A stretch of 64,000 nucleotides of DNA from JASHPR01 sp963729365 (GCA_963729365.1 CAVSNQ010000002.1:62001-126000); one strand, 5' to 3'. Positions 8,389 through 17,645 are shown, counted from the first letter of the stretch. Notes: generated by a model not told the origin, from the sequence alone. Translations and numbers: made by a program.

Positions 8389-8601
8389 TGTCGCCCCGTG
8401 GCGGCCACGCCCGTGATCATGGTCTGTGAGACGGCACTGTGGTGACCGGTGGTTGAGGTTAGGCGCTGCTCTGCTCTATGGCATTGACCTCCTGGCCGGC
8501 GGTGTCCTGTTCGGAGGTAATGGTCTTTTGAGCGCCGGGTTCGGTTCGAGCCGGGCCGGGCCCGGCGAATCCGTCCCGCCGCCCGCCCCGCAGCAGCCGG
8601 G

Positions 8602-9027
8602 TCAGCTGAGCCGCTTCATCAAGTGGATCTGGTCGTACCCGCGCGGGTAGGCCGGTGTGCGACCGCACTCCTGGTAACCGAAGCGGGCGTAGAACCCGGG
8701 TGCCTGGAAGGAGTGAGTACTCAAGGCCACCTGACCGCAGCCACGGCGGCCGATCTCCCGCTCCGCCGCGGCCAGCAGCCGGGTACCCAGGCCACTACCG
8801 CGCTGGTCGGCACGCACCCAAAGAACCTCAATGTAGCCACACCCGCCCCACGTCCACCCAAACAGCCCCGCCAACAGGGCACCGCCGTCGTCCCGGACGG
8901 CGATGCCCAGCAGCGCGCCGTCGGCAAGGCCGGTCGCCGCGACGTTGAAGGCGTTGATCTCCTCATTGAGGCGTTCCCGCAGGCCATCGTCAGCATCGCT
9001 CGCCACGAACGCGACCTCACCCATCAT
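8602..9027 (-). CDS. GNAT-family N-acetyltransferase
   Basis: 141-residue acetyltransferase of the GNAT fold. The acetyl-CoA pyrophosphate loop RADQRGSGLGTRLL (Q/RxxGxG) sits in the middle, preceded by strand IEVLWV. Motif B (STHSFQAPGFYARFGY) ends with the usual F-Y-x-R-x-G-Y, and the protein closes with IHLMKRL. It is of normal length for a stand-alone GNAT that acts on small amines or antibiotics; the substrate is not predictable. It is transcribed away from the downstream SDR, so it is probably monocistronic. Confidence 0.88.
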   Translation of the reverse strand: MMGEVAFVASDADDGLRERLNEEINAFNVAATGLADGALLGIAVRDDGGALLAGLFGWTWGGCGYIEVLWVRADQRGSGLGTRLLAAAEREIGRRGCGQVALSTHSFQAPGFYARFGYQECGRTPAYPRGYDQIHLMKRLS

Positions 9028-9202
9028 CGGCTCCTCTCCACAGCAGGCCAGCCCACCGCCTCATGCCACCTACTCAACGCAGGCGCTCATGGCTGTCCGC
9101 CGCCGCCTGCGCCCCCGCGCTACTGTCACATTCGATCCTCCGGCGGGGTCATAGAGCCAGACCCAGACACCGAGCTAGCGCAGGGACCAAAGGGAGGACG
9201 CG

Positions 9203-10141
9203 ATGCGAGTGTTCGTCGCGGGCGCAAGTGGCGCGATCGGCAGGCGCCTGGTTCCCCAGCTGGTCGCCGCAGGACACGAGGTGATCGGCACGTTCGTATC
9301 CGCCGGCCGTGATGAGCGGATCCGGGCGCTCGGCGCGGAGCCGGTTGCGCTGGATGTGCTGGACGCACCCGCCGTCCGGCGGGCGGTGCTCGAGGCGCAC
9401 CCCGATGCGATCATCCACGAAGCGACTGCGCTGGCCAACATGCGCTGGTCGCGCAGCCTGGACCGAAGCTTCGCGCGGACCAACCGGATCCGGACCGAGG
9501 GCACCGGCGCGCTGCTGTCCGCCGCGCGCGAGGCGGGCGTGCGCCGGTTCGTCGCACAGAGCTTCGCCAGCTACCGCTACGCGCGCGAGGGCAGCTGGGT
9601 AAAGACCGAGGACGACCCGCTCGACCCGAACCCGCCCGCTGCCGCACGGCAGACAAACGCCGCGATGGCCCATCTGGACGAGGCGGTCACCGCCGCCGGC
9701 GGGATCGCCCTTCGCTACGGCGGCTTCTATGGCCCCGGGGATAACGGCTTTGCGGGCATGGTCCGCAAGCGGCAGTACCCAATCATCGGTGCCGGCGACG
9801 GCGTGACCTCGTGGATCCATCTCGACGACGCGGCCGCGGCGACCGTGCTCGCCCTCGGCCGCGACGGCCCGGCGATCTATCACGTGGTCGACGACGAGCC
9901 CGCGCCGATGCGCGAGTGGCTGCCGGTGCTCGCGGAAGTGCTCGGCGCCAAGCAGCCCTGGCGGGTGCCGTCCTGGCTGGCCGGGCTGATCGCAGGTGGC
10001 GCCATGGCCGCGATGGCGACCCAGTCGCGCGGCGCCGACAATACCAAGGCGAAGAAAGAACTCGGCTGGACCTTGCGCTACCCCAGCTGGCGGCAGGGTT
10101 TCGTAGCCGCCTACGGGCCGGCCAGCCAGATAGCCAGCTAG
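9203..10141 (+). CDS. NAD(P)-dependent epimerase/dehydratase-type SDR
   Basis: 312-residue extended or atypical SDR. The dinucleotide loop is GASGAIG (residues 7-13), followed by VALDVLDAPAVRRAV and IHEATAL in the usual positions. The active-site region has SFASYRY and LRYGGFYGPGDNG. The Tyr-x3-Lys of the classical SDR site is not evident (KTEDDPLDP follows), so the chemistry may be atypical. The start ATG 9203 has AGGGAGGA at a good distance. The gene is monocistronic and convergent with the large regulator gene that ends at 10295. Confidence 0.85.
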   Translation: MRVFVAGASGAIGRRLVPQLVAAGHEVIGTFVSAGRDERIRALGAEPVALDVLDAPAVRRAVLEAHPDAIIHEATALANMRWSRSLDRSFARTNRIRTEGTGALLSAAREAGVRRFVAQSFASYRYAREGSWVKTEDDPLDPNPPAAARQTNAAMAHLDEAVTAAGGIALRYGGFYGPGDNGFAGMVRKRQYPIIGAGDGVTSWIHLDDAAAATVLALGRDGPAIYHVVDDEPAPMREWLPVLAEVLGAKQPWRVPSWLAGLIAGGAMAAMATQSRGADNTKAKKELGWTLRYPSWRQGFVAAYGPASQIAS

Positions 10142-10294
10142 CGCCGCTGACGCCCAGCGCCGATCGGCCAGTTTCGGCGGGGCCTCCAGCCGGCAACCAC
10201 ATGCCACAGCCCGGACGCCTATCGAGGCGGTTCGTGCGGTTTATGCTGCTCACGCTTGGCTGCATCACGCGGTGCCCATCAGCGCCGGTGATCT

Positions 10295-13200
10295 TCAGCG
10301 TCCGCCTGGCCGGTTCGCAGGCGGCCGGCTGACCAGGCCGGCCTGCAAGGCGAGCCGGGTCAGGTCGGCGCGGCGCCGGCACCCGGTCTTGTCGCGGATC
10401 CGGTCCAGGTGAGAGCGGACGCTGCGGACGCTGATGGACAGCCGCTCGGCGATCTGGGCGTCGGTGGCGCCCTGGGCGACCAAGATGACCAGTTCCTGTT
10501 CCCGTGGGCTGAGCTGTCCCAGGCCGGGCGGCGGCTGGGGTTGCTGTGGGCCGGGGGCGGCCAGCAGGGCTGCGTATTCGGCGGCGGTGGCCAGCGTCAT
10601 CGCCGTGCCGCGTTCCTCGGCCGCTGCCGTGGCGGCGGATCCCAGTGCCTGCCGGGCTTTCCGGATGGATGCCTGGCGGCGGTCGGCGAACTGCGGCAGA
10701 TCCGGCATGCCGATCTGGACCTTGCGGGTGGCCTGGGCGGCCCACAGCGTGATCGCTTCGGCCCAGCGCCCCGTCGCCGCGCACAGATGCCCGCAGGTAT
10801 CCAGGCAGTCGATCATGCGGAGACGGTCACCAATCCGCGCGGCGACCTCGAGCGATTCGCCAAGGTGCGCCCCGGCGTCGGAGATGCGGCCGGTCTGCCG
10901 GCCGATCTCCGCCATGAGCCACAGGCCGTCTGCGAGGTCCTGCAGGTCGCCCACGTCCCGGGCGCGGGCCAGCAATTCGGTGCAGGTTTGCGTCGCGGGA
11001 GCTGACTGGCCAGCTTCGGTCAGGGCAGCAGTCAAGATGACCCCAGCCTCCCGGGCGGTCCAGTCAGAAATTCCGGCGGTATCGACCTGCTGTGCCTGCA
11101 ATGCCCACTTCAGGGAGTTCTCGGCGTCGCCGGAGTAGTTCGAACACCAGGCGAGGGCCGTCAGGGCCATAACCTCCCCGGGCGGGTAGCCGTATTCGCC
11201 GGCCATGGCCAGGGCGCGGCGAGCTTCTTCGGCGGCTTCCGGCACCCGGTCATGATTCAGCAGGACATCCGCCCTGCCTATCAGGACATCAACCAGCAGG
11301 GGCGACGGGCCACCGGCGGCCAGGGCATCACGGGCGGCGGTGAAATGGCCGAGCGCGGCGGCGAGGTCGGAAATGCGGTGCGCCAGATCGCCGAGCCAGA
11401 ACTGTCCGGCGCACCACGCCTCCCCGCCCGGTGCGGCGTACCTGACCGCGCGACCCAGCGTCGCGTATCCCGCGGCCAGACGCCCGCGCAGCCGCCACCA
11501 GGGCGCCAGGGCGGTCGCCAGCCGCAGCGCTGCGGGCGGGTCATGCTCCAGCGCCCAGGTCAGGCCCTGGTGCACCAAGGCGTCTTCGGCGTCCAGCCAT
11601 CGCGCGGCTTCCAGCTCCCCGCCGCTGGCCTGCATGCCGGCTGCGGCCTGCTCTGCTACCTGCAGCGCATACCGGGCCAGCGCGGCCGCGGCCCCCGGCT
11701 CCTCCCCGGCCTCGGCCAGCCTGTCGGTCCCGTAAGCGCGCAGGGTCTCGAGCATCAGGTAGCGGACCCGGCCATCGGGGCCGGCCCGGGGCGGGGTAAT
11801 CAGCGAACAGTCCACCAGGTGCAGCACTACCGGCTCGGCATCTGCTCCGGCGACCGCCTCCGCGCCCTGCAGCGTGAACGGGGCCGGGAACACCGAGATC
11901 TGGCGGAAAACGTTCCGCTCTTGCTCGCCGAGCAGCTGGTAACTCCAGTCCACCGTGGCGGCCAGCGACCGGTGCCGCGATTGCGCCAGCCGGTCACCGC
12001 CGGCCAGCACGGCGAACCGGTCATCCAGCCGTTGCAGCAACTGCGTCCCCCCCAGCGCCTCCACCCGTGCGGCCGCCAGCTCGATCGCCAGCGGCATCCC
12101 GTCCAGCCGCGCCACGATCTGGGCCACCACCGGCCCGGCCTCGCCATCGAGCGTGAAATGCGGATCGACCAGCCGGGCCCGGTTCGCGAACAGGGCCACC
12201 GCCTCCGACCCGCCCGCCTCGGCAAGGCCATCCGGATCGGGCAGGGTCAGTGGCGGCAGCCGGTAGCGGGCCTCCCCGGCGATCCTCAGCGGCTCCTGGC
12301 TGGTCGCCAGGACCTTTAGATCATCGGCGGCCGGCAGCAGCGCCGCGCACAGCTCCGCCGCCGCCGCAGCCACGTGCTCGCAGTTATCCAGTACCAGCAG
12401 CAGCTGCCGGCGGGCCAGCGCCCCGGCGAGCGAGGCCGTGACAGACAGGCCGGGCGCCTGACGTGCCCGCACCGCCGCGGCCACCACCGCCGGAACTTGA
12501 TCGGGCTCCCGCACGGCAGCCAGCTCGGCCAGCCACACCCCGTCAGCGAAACCGCCGGCCACCCGCCGGGCCACCTCGCCCGCCAGCCGGGTCTTCCCCA
12601 CCCCGCCCGGCCCGGTCACCGTCACCAGCCGGCACCCGCCCAGCAGCCCGGCGACCTCCGTCACCGCATCGGCCCGGCCGACAAAGCTGGAGAGCCCGGG
12701 CGCGAAACCGTGCACCCTTCCCGCCGCCGTGGCCGTCACCGCCAGGATGGTTTCCGCGAGCTCGGTCATGCCCGGCCCAGCGCGCCCGGCGCCCGGATCC
12801 GGCAGGCCCACGGCCCCGGCGCCGGCGTCTGGGCCTGGCCGGTTGACAGTCTCGATTCCCCGCTGGCGACCCGGGCCGTCGGCGTGGCTGCCGCCGTCAC
12901 CGGGGACCTGCGCATAAGGCGCCAGCCCGAGCGCCGCACGCAGCGCCTCGGCGAACTCCCGGCAGCAGGCATACCGCTCCGCCGCCGCCTTGGCCATTGC
13001 CCGGGCGAGCACCTGGTCCACGGCAGGGGGAATGTCTGGCCGCCGCGACGCCAGCAGCGGCGGCGGCTCCGACAGGTGCGCGTACATGACCGCCGCGGCC
13101 TGATCGCGCTGGAACGGCGGTGAGCCCGCCAGCAACTCGAACGCCGCGCACGCCAGTCCGTACTGATCGGTCCGCCCGTCCACCGGCCGGGCCTGCAGCT

Positions 13201-13810
13201 GCTCGGGGGAGATGTAGTCCAAGGTGCCCAGGAAGACGCCGCCGCCGGTCAGCCCGGTGGTGGCCGCCAGCGCCGTCTTGCTCAGCCCGAAGTCCGACAG
13301 GTACACGTGATCGGGCCGCCCGACCCGTGTATCGACCAGCATGTTCGCCGGCTTGACATCGCGGTGCACCAGCCCGGCCACGTGCGCGGCATCCAGCGCC
13401 GACGCCACCGCAGAAATGATCGCAGCAGCGCGCCCCGCCGGCAGCGGGCCCTCACGCTGCAGCAGGGTGTGCACGTCGCTGCCGGGCACGTACCGCATCG
13501 CGATGAACAGCACCCCGCCCGCCTCGCCGGCCTCGAACACCGGGATGATGTGCGGATCGTCCACCGCCGCCGCCGCCCGCGACTCGGCGATGAACCGCTG
13601 CCGGAACACCGCATCCTGCGCCAGCGCCGGAGCCAGCACCTTCAGCGCCACCAGCCGGCCCAGCCGCTCATCACGCGCCCGGAACACCACCGCCATCCCG
13701 CCCGCGCCGACCTGCTCCTCCAGCAGATACCCCGCTACCCGCGAGCCGGCGACCAACCCGGCGACCTCTGCCGGCACACCACCGGACCTCTCAGGCCCCC
13801 CACCGCTCAC
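10295..13810 (-). CDS. Ser/Thr kinase - NB-ARC ATPase - LuxR fusion regulator (PknK-like)
   Basis: 1171-residue multidomain regulator. Residues ~27-295 are a Hanks kinase with GAGGMA glycine loop, catalytic K57, HRDVKPAN (D151) and DFG at 173-175, all key residues present. A Gly/Pro linker follows. Residues ~375-650 form a STAND ATPase: FVGR, Walker A GPGGVGKT at 400-407, Walker B LLLVLDNCEH, then LATSQEPLRI and RLDGMPLAIELAAAR. A TPR-like helical region runs to ~1090, and a C-terminal LuxR helix-turn-helix (LSPREQELVILVAQG…) fills 1100-1171. Mycobacterial PknK and enterobacterial AcoK share this plan; here the LuxR domain is complete. The likely role is a cytoplasmic sensor kinase that binds DNA itself. 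GTG 13810 has GGAGG upstream. No target gene can be assigned. Confidence 0.9.
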   Translation of the reverse strand: MSGGGPERSGGVPAEVAGLVAGSRVAGYLLEEQVGAGGMAVVFRARDERLGRLVALKVLAPALAQDAVFRQRFIAESRAAAAVDDPHIIPVFEAGEAGGVLFIAMRYVPGSDVHTLLQREGPLPAGRAAAIISAVASALDAAHVAGLVHRDVKPANMLVDTRVGRPDHVYLSDFGLSKTALAATTGLTGGGVFLGTLDYISPEQLQARPVDGRTDQYGLACAAFELLAGSPPFQRDQAAAVMYAHLSEPPPLLASRRPDIPPAVDQVLARAMAKAAAERYACCREFAEALRAALGLAPYAQVPGDGGSHADGPGRQRGIETVNRPGPDAGAGAVGLPDPGAGRAGPGMTELAETILAVTATAAGRVHGFAPGLSSFVGRADAVTEVAGLLGGCRLVTVTGPGGVGKTRLAGEVARRVAGGFADGVWLAELAAVREPDQVPAVVAAAVRARQAPGLSVTASLAGALARRQLLLVLDNCEHVAAAAAELCAALLPAADDLKVLATSQEPLRIAGEARYRLPPLTLPDPDGLAEAGGSEAVALFANRARLVDPHFTLDGEAGPVVAQIVARLDGMPLAIELAAARVEALGGTQLLQRLDDRFAVLAGGDRLAQSRHRSLAATVDWSYQLLGEQERNVFRQISVFPAPFTLQGAEAVAGADAEPVVLHLVDCSLITPPRAGPDGRVRYLMLETLRAYGTDRLAEAGEEPGAAAALARYALQVAEQAAAGMQASGGELEAARWLDAEDALVHQGLTWALEHDPPAALRLATALAPWWRLRGRLAAGYATLGRAVRYAAPGGEAWCAGQFWLGDLAHRISDLAAALGHFTAARDALAAGGPSPLLVDVLIGRADVLLNHDRVPEAAEEARRALAMAGEYGYPPGEVMALTALAWCSNYSGDAENSLKWALQAQQVDTAGISDWTAREAGVILTAALTEAGQSAPATQTCTELLARARDVGDLQDLADGLWLMAEIGRQTGRISDAGAHLGESLEVAARIGDRLRMIDCLDTCGHLCAATGRWAEAITLWAAQATRKVQIGMPDLPQFADRRQASIRKARQALGSAATAAAEERGTAMTLATAAEYAALLAAPGPQQPQPPPGLGQLSPREQELVILVAQGATDAQIAERLSISVRSVRSHLDRIRDKTGCRRRADLTRLALQAGLVSRPPANRPGGR

Positions 13811-13883
13811 GCTGCCTCCCCAGCGGCAAACCGCACCCGATGATCACGTTCCGGCCCGGGCCCGGCGCTGATGCTCAACGCGG

Positions 13884-14202
13884 CTACGCAGCGACCGGAA
13901 CGTCACCCGCCAGGAACGCTCCAAGCAACCCCGTGACCAGCGTATCCGCCACAACCCAGCCCGGCCCTGCTGCCGTGAGCAGCTCTTGGAGCGCGACGGA
14001 CACTCGGCTCGCGATATGTAGACAGACAAGGCCCCGGAGAGTGCAGCCAGCCTCGGATCGTGGCCTGCTCCGGCAGCGGCCGCAGCCCGGTACTGCCGCG
14101 GTTCAGCACATACAGGTCGATGCCACGCTCAACCGCGAGCCGGGAGCACGCCGAGCCGATGACGCCGCTGCCGCCAACAAAACAGGACCTCAGACGATCC
14201 AC
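13884..14202 (-). pseudogene. NAD-dependent epimerase remnant
   Basis: From GTG 14202 about 45 residues match the N-terminus of an epimerase: FVGGSGVIGSACSRLAVERG (Rossmann loop), then LYVLNRG and LRPLPEQATI. The frame then degenerates. In a neighbouring frame a protein-like stretch, VALQELLTAAGPGWVVADTL and GLLGAFLAGDVPVAA, leads to a TAG at 13884. At ~105 codons the whole is far shorter than the ~320 of the family, so most of the gene has been lost and the two ends now abut out of frame. It lies just upstream of the kinase-LuxR regulator on the same strand. Confidence 0.55.
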
Positions 14203-14326
14203 CCCGCCACCTTAATCCGGACGCCAGGCATGGTGGTGGGACACTGGCTTTCGGTGCCCTGGCGGGCTGGTCACCTGCCGGTACAGTGTGATGATCAAAC
14301 TCAGTGACCGGAATGGGGGCGGGGGC

Positions 14327-15217
14327 ATGACGCAGATCGTGGCGCTGCCGGGTGGGCGGGCCGCGAGTTATGAGGTCATTGGAAGCGGCAGGCCAGCGCT
14401 GATGTTTGCGGGTGGCCCCGGATTCTCAGCCTCCTACATGAACGGCGATGCCGAACTGCTCTCCGCGGTGCTGTGTTCCTACCTGATCGATCCTCACGGC
14501 TCGGGTTCTTCCACACCCCCGGCCGATCCCGCTGACTACTCCCCCGAAGGCCACGCCCGCTTCTATGAGGAAGTGCGCCAGGCGCTGGCGCTGCCAGAAG
14601 TAGTAGTACTGGGCCATTCGTTCGGGGGGACCACGGCGCTGACCTACGCCGCGTTGTTTCCGCAGAGCACGGCTGAGTGCGTGGCCGTGGCTGCCTTTGG
14701 CATCGGGCCCGACGCCGATGCCCAGGACGGAGGTGACGCGGAGGCTGAGGCTGAGGCCTTGCTGGCGCGGCACGCCGGTTCGCCGTGGTATGAGGCCGCG
14801 CGGCCGGTCATGGACTCCTGGACCGAGCGCCTGCTGGCCGCCACCGACGCGGCCGAAATGGAACAGATGATGGCCATGGTCCTGCCGTTCTACCTCGCGG
14901 AGCCGGATAAGCCTGAGGTGGCGGCGCGGCTCGCCGAGATGAGCCGGGCCATGAAGGCGAACCTGGCCGCAGGCAAAGCCTGGGAAGGCGGCCTGTACCA
15001 GGGCGTTGACCTGCGCCCGTTGCTGGGCCGCATCACCTGTCCTGCCCTCATCGTGGCTGGCGAGCTAGATTTTATCTGCGGCCCCGCCCAGGCCCAGCCG
15101 ATCGCCAGTTCCATCCCCGGGTCCCGGCTCGCCATGCTGCCCGGCTGCGGTCACATACCCAGCATCGAAGCACCCGAGCAATACCGTCAGGCTGTGGCCG
15201 GATTCCTCAGCCGCTGA
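14327..15217 (+). CDS. alpha/beta hydrolase
   Basis: 296-residue alpha/beta hydrolase-fold enzyme. The oxyanion region is FAGGPGFS, the nucleophile elbow GHSFGG (S98), the acid region VAGELDFICGP, and the catalytic His is in LPGCGHIPSIE. The cap domain between about 130 and 225 is helical. The HGGPG-like AGGPG motif recalls proline iminopeptidases and epoxide or lactone hydrolases. I chose ATG 14327, which follows GGGGGCGGGGGC; an ATG at 14288 in frame would add 13 residues. No partner gene is adjacent. Confidence 0.85.
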   Translation: MTQIVALPGGRAASYEVIGSGRPALMFAGGPGFSASYMNGDAELLSAVLCSYLIDPHGSGSSTPPADPADYSPEGHARFYEEVRQALALPEVVVLGHSFGGTTALTYAALFPQSTAECVAVAAFGIGPDADAQDGGDAEAEAEALLARHAGSPWYEAARPVMDSWTERLLAATDAAEMEQMMAMVLPFYLAEPDKPEVAARLAEMSRAMKANLAAGKAWEGGLYQGVDLRPLLGRITCPALIVAGELDFICGPAQAQPIASSIPGSRLAMLPGCGHIPSIEAPEQYRQAVAGFLSR

Positions 15218-15575
15218 CCGCCACGGCAATTCCCACCCATCCACCTAGCAGCCCCCGCTAGCGCGGCCACCGCTTTTCTCTCGCCGTAGGAACTCTCATC
15301 GACCAACCATGACGCCTCCCCGCTGAGGCGCTCCTGCTCGGCTCTGCAGATGCAACAGCTGGGCACTACCGGTCGTGCCGATGCGTGGACTGGCGCCTGA
15401 GTCTTAATGGAGCATGTTCTGTCGGCCGCAACGGACGGCCCCCGCTGGGCGTTCGGCGGAAGGACCGCGCATGTCCCCATCTTGATGCCTTTCTCCGGCC
15501 GAGAGGCAAGGTGTACGATCCCAGCCATATAGCCGAAACCTGAGCGGTCACGGCAATTCTTCTTAGGGGGCGAAA
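15218..15575. other. intergenic region, no gene supported
   Basis: 358 bases between two rightward genes. A 113-codon minus-strand frame crosses it but has an unusual Cys-rich composition and no family pattern, so it is not called. Near its right end is the Shine-Dalgarno AGGGGG of the next gene. Confidence 0.35.
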
Positions 15576-16037
15576 ATGGTGCAGCAGGGCAGCCTGGAGT
15601 TACTCGATGATCCAGTCGCGGAGAAGCTTCTGCGCTCGGCGATCCCGGCTCGGCTGGCGTACACGTGGATGGACGGCACGCCGCGGGTCGTACCAGTCTG
15701 GTTTCACTGGACCGGAGAACAGTTCGTCGTCGGCTCTCCCGCCAGGGCGCCCAAGCTCAAGGCACTCGCCGCCGACCCGCGCGTGGCGCTGACGATCGAC
15801 GACCACACCGGGTGGCCCTACCGGGCGCTGATGGTGCGCGGCAGCGCAGAGGTCGAGATGCTCGATGACGTGGTGCCCGAGTACGCGCTCTCGGCCGAGC
15901 GGTACTTCGGCCCCGAGCAAGGCCCGGCGTGGGTGTCGACACTTCGCGGCAAACCCATGGCCCGCATTCCCATCACGCCGACATGGGTCGGGATCCTGGA
16001 CTTCGAGACCCGGTTCCCCAGCGCGCTGACCGCATAG
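15576..16037 (+). CDS. pyridoxamine 5'-phosphate oxidase-family (split-barrel flavin/F420) protein
   Basis: 153-residue split-barrel protein. The N-terminal RLAYTWMDGTPRVVPVWFHW matches the first strands of actinomycete FMN/F420-binding PPOX-class proteins; APKLKALAADPRVALTIDD is the conserved K-x-x-x-L-x-x-x-P-x-V segment that contacts the cofactor phosphate. Such proteins reduce quinones, enones or tetrapyrroles with F420H2, or bind haem or flavin without a known reaction. The start ATG 15576 follows TTAGGGGGCGAAA. It stands alone. Confidence 0.82.
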   Translation: MVQQGSLELLDDPVAEKLLRSAIPARLAYTWMDGTPRVVPVWFHWTGEQFVVGSPARAPKLKALAADPRVALTIDDHTGWPYRALMVRGSAEVEMLDDVVPEYALSAERYFGPEQGPAWVSTLRGKPMARIPITPTWVGILDFETRFPSALTA

Positions 16038-16327
16038 CCGGCAAGCCAGCGCGGTCCGCGGGCCGCTGCCCAATCAAGCAGTGCCCTGACAGTCCGGGCG
16101 GCTGTCCGATGCCGCCCTCGCCGTCCGGGAGGCTCCCTCCGGCCGTACATGTAGCCGACGGCCGGGGGGTAGCCGAAGCACAAGACGCGCAGGCGTCCCG
16201 ATGTACGTCCAATGATCTTCGTACTGCTCTAACCTAAACAACGGGGTGGAACTATGTGTATTCGATTTCCCGAAGATTGATAGGTTTTGCGCGGTTTCAT
16301 GTGGCCGCAAGAGTGGAGGTGGTAGCG

Positions 16328-16531
16328 GTGCGACCAACCAGTGTTGCGGGTGTGCTCAGTCGGCCATGGTGGGTAGGCTTGGGGGTCGTTCTTGCCACGG
16401 CAATCGCTATACTCGGGATTTTCCTTGCTGCGGGCGGGGCAACGTCCTACTCAAATACCGGTCCTTGCAGCGCCCAGGGTAATGGCAATACCGTCAACTG
16501 CTCTGGCGCCAGTTCGGGGACGGGCAGTTGA
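16328..16531 (+). CDS. small membrane protein with C-x-AQG-x-GNT-x2-C motif
   Basis: 67-residue protein. The GTG start at 16328 is chosen because GGAGGT lies at 16315-16320, seven bases upstream; longer frames start with no such signal. Residues ~15-36 form one membrane helix (VGLGVVLATAIAILGIFLAA). The short outer tail carries CSAQGNGNTVNC, two cysteines ten residues apart. The stop TGA overlaps the TTG start of the next gene (TTGA), so the two are translationally coupled. The tail motif recurs in that next protein, suggesting the two came from a duplication or face the same partner. The sequence is not recognised otherwise. Confidence 0.6.
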   Translation: MRPTSVAGVLSRPWWVGLGVVLATAIAILGIFLAAGGATSYSNTGPCSAQGNGNTVNCSGASSGTGS

Positions 16532-17142
16532 ACGCGCGGTCCAGTTCCAGATCGCGACACATCGTCCTTCTGGCGCTGGTCAGCTGCACCGTATTAACAT
16601 TAGCCGGCTGCAGCCTGAGTTCTATCAACAACAACGGAAACTGTGATGCACAAGGCGGCGGCAACACAATTAAATGCGCCCAGTCGGCGAACGGAGCTTC
16701 GCGTTCGAGCGCAAGCAATGACAGCGCTGCGAGTAATCCCTCGCCGAAACCACCCGGCTCCCCTACCGCCAACGGTACGCTGGTCAACTCGTACTCCATT
16801 GTCCTAGCCGCGGGCTACACGGTGCCACTAGGCGCGGCTAAGCCCGCGCTATCGGCCTATTCGTCGACTGGCGTCGGAGACCTGGAGAAGGTTTACTCAC
16901 GGCTCCAGCCGGCAGGAAATGATCAGCTAGAGGCTCTTGCGGACGGCACCACGCCCACGTACCAGAAATGCTCGACCCCCGGGGATTTCACTGGCATGAT
17001 TATTCCCTCCGTTGGAACCTCCTTTTGCCTCATCGAAACTACAGGCCTGATCGCCGGAGGGAGGGTCACCGCAGTCAGCAGCGGTGATTTTGCCAGCAAC
17101 GACGTCACCATCCAGATTCTCATCTGGCGCTACGTTGCGTAA
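16528..17142 (+). CDS. putative lipoprotein with the same C-x-AQG-x-GNT-x2-C motif
   Basis: 204-residue predicted lipoprotein. It starts with TTG 16528 inside the stop of the preceding gene. The signal peptide ends VLTLAGCS, a good lipobox. Directly after it is CDAQGGGNTIKC, which matches the preceding protein's tail motif. A Ser/Asn/Pro-rich spacer then leads to a C-terminal domain (from about residue 85) with further cysteines (KCSTPGDF, SFCLIETTG) that probably form disulfides outside the cell. Lysine, asparagine and AT-rich codons are more frequent than in flanking genes. No family is recognised. Confidence 0.65.
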   Translation: MNARSSSRSRHIVLLALVSCTVLTLAGCSLSSINNNGNCDAQGGGNTIKCAQSANGASRSSASNDSAASNPSPKPPGSPTANGTLVNSYSIVLAAGYTVPLGAAKPALSAYSSTGVGDLEKVYSRLQPAGNDQLEALADGTTPTYQKCSTPGDFTGMIIPSVGTSFCLIETTGLIAGGRVTAVSSGDFASNDVTIQILIWRYVA

Positions 17143-17645
17143 CGAAAGGTCGCGGATCGGGCCGTCGCTTCCATTGCTCTCTAGCACGCCCGGCGATGAA
17201 ATCCGCTAGAGGCCTTGGAGTTGCGTGGCTTCACACCATCCGGGTCAGCGGACACGGCCCTCTCCTTCCGCCGCGGCCCACGCCTTCGATGGTGCCAGGC
17301 TCAGTGGACCTCGGCCGCCATTCAGCCAATCGGACGAATCCATGTAATCAGGAGCAGCTAACCCGGACGGCCTGATTGAGGCAACGACCTGCTCATTGCC
17401 GCCTGGTCATGGTCATCCTGGCATGGAAGGCACGCTCATAGCCCCGATTCGAGGTCGGCCTGCGAAGAGCCGCACTCTTCTGACCATAGGGCGCGCGTCA
17501 GGTCGGCCAGGATCCGGCCGCCGGAGTCGGGGGACATTCCGCTCGTGTCAGTAACGGGCACCCGGGCCTGGCGGTGGCCGCCCCAGATCTGGCCGCTTCG
17601 TGCGGCGTGCCTCGCGGGGCGGCATGGCTACAGGGACCGGCCTGA
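17143..17645. other. 503-base region with at most a tiny ORF
   Basis: No substantial gene is supported between the rightward lipoprotein and the leftward GYD protein. One short minus-strand frame (17436-17561, listed separately) looks protein-like. The rest shows no motif, tRNA or clear terminator. Confidence 0.4.
17436..17561 (-). CDS. possible 41-residue ORF or gene remnant
   Basis: The minus-strand frame from GTG 17561 to TGA 17436 contains SGGRILADLTRALWSEECG and then SQADLESGL, an amphipathic-helix-like composition. The same frame stays open and protein-like upstream (SGQIWGGHRQAR) to an in-frame TAG, so it could equally be the tail of a lost gene. No family is recognised. Confidence 0.22.
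   Translation of the reverse strand: MPVTDTSGMSPDSGGRILADLTRALWSEECGSSQADLESGL

Larger units (their letters stand above)
8160..8601. promoter_or_regulatory. upstream region of the P450-Rieske operon
   Basis: About 440 bases carry no convincing gene on either strand; the short frames here are antisense to the GNAT gene or lack coding character. Two perfect palindromes lie in it (listed separately) at 148-229 bases before the P450 start, and the local sequence around 8305-8395 is AT-richer than the window. No regulator gene is adjacent. Confidence 0.45.

Noticed and set aside
15187..15528. 113-codon minus-strand frame after the alpha/beta hydrolase
   Set aside because: Contains irregular Cys/Arg-rich sequence without family pattern or good start; overlaps the hydrolase end.
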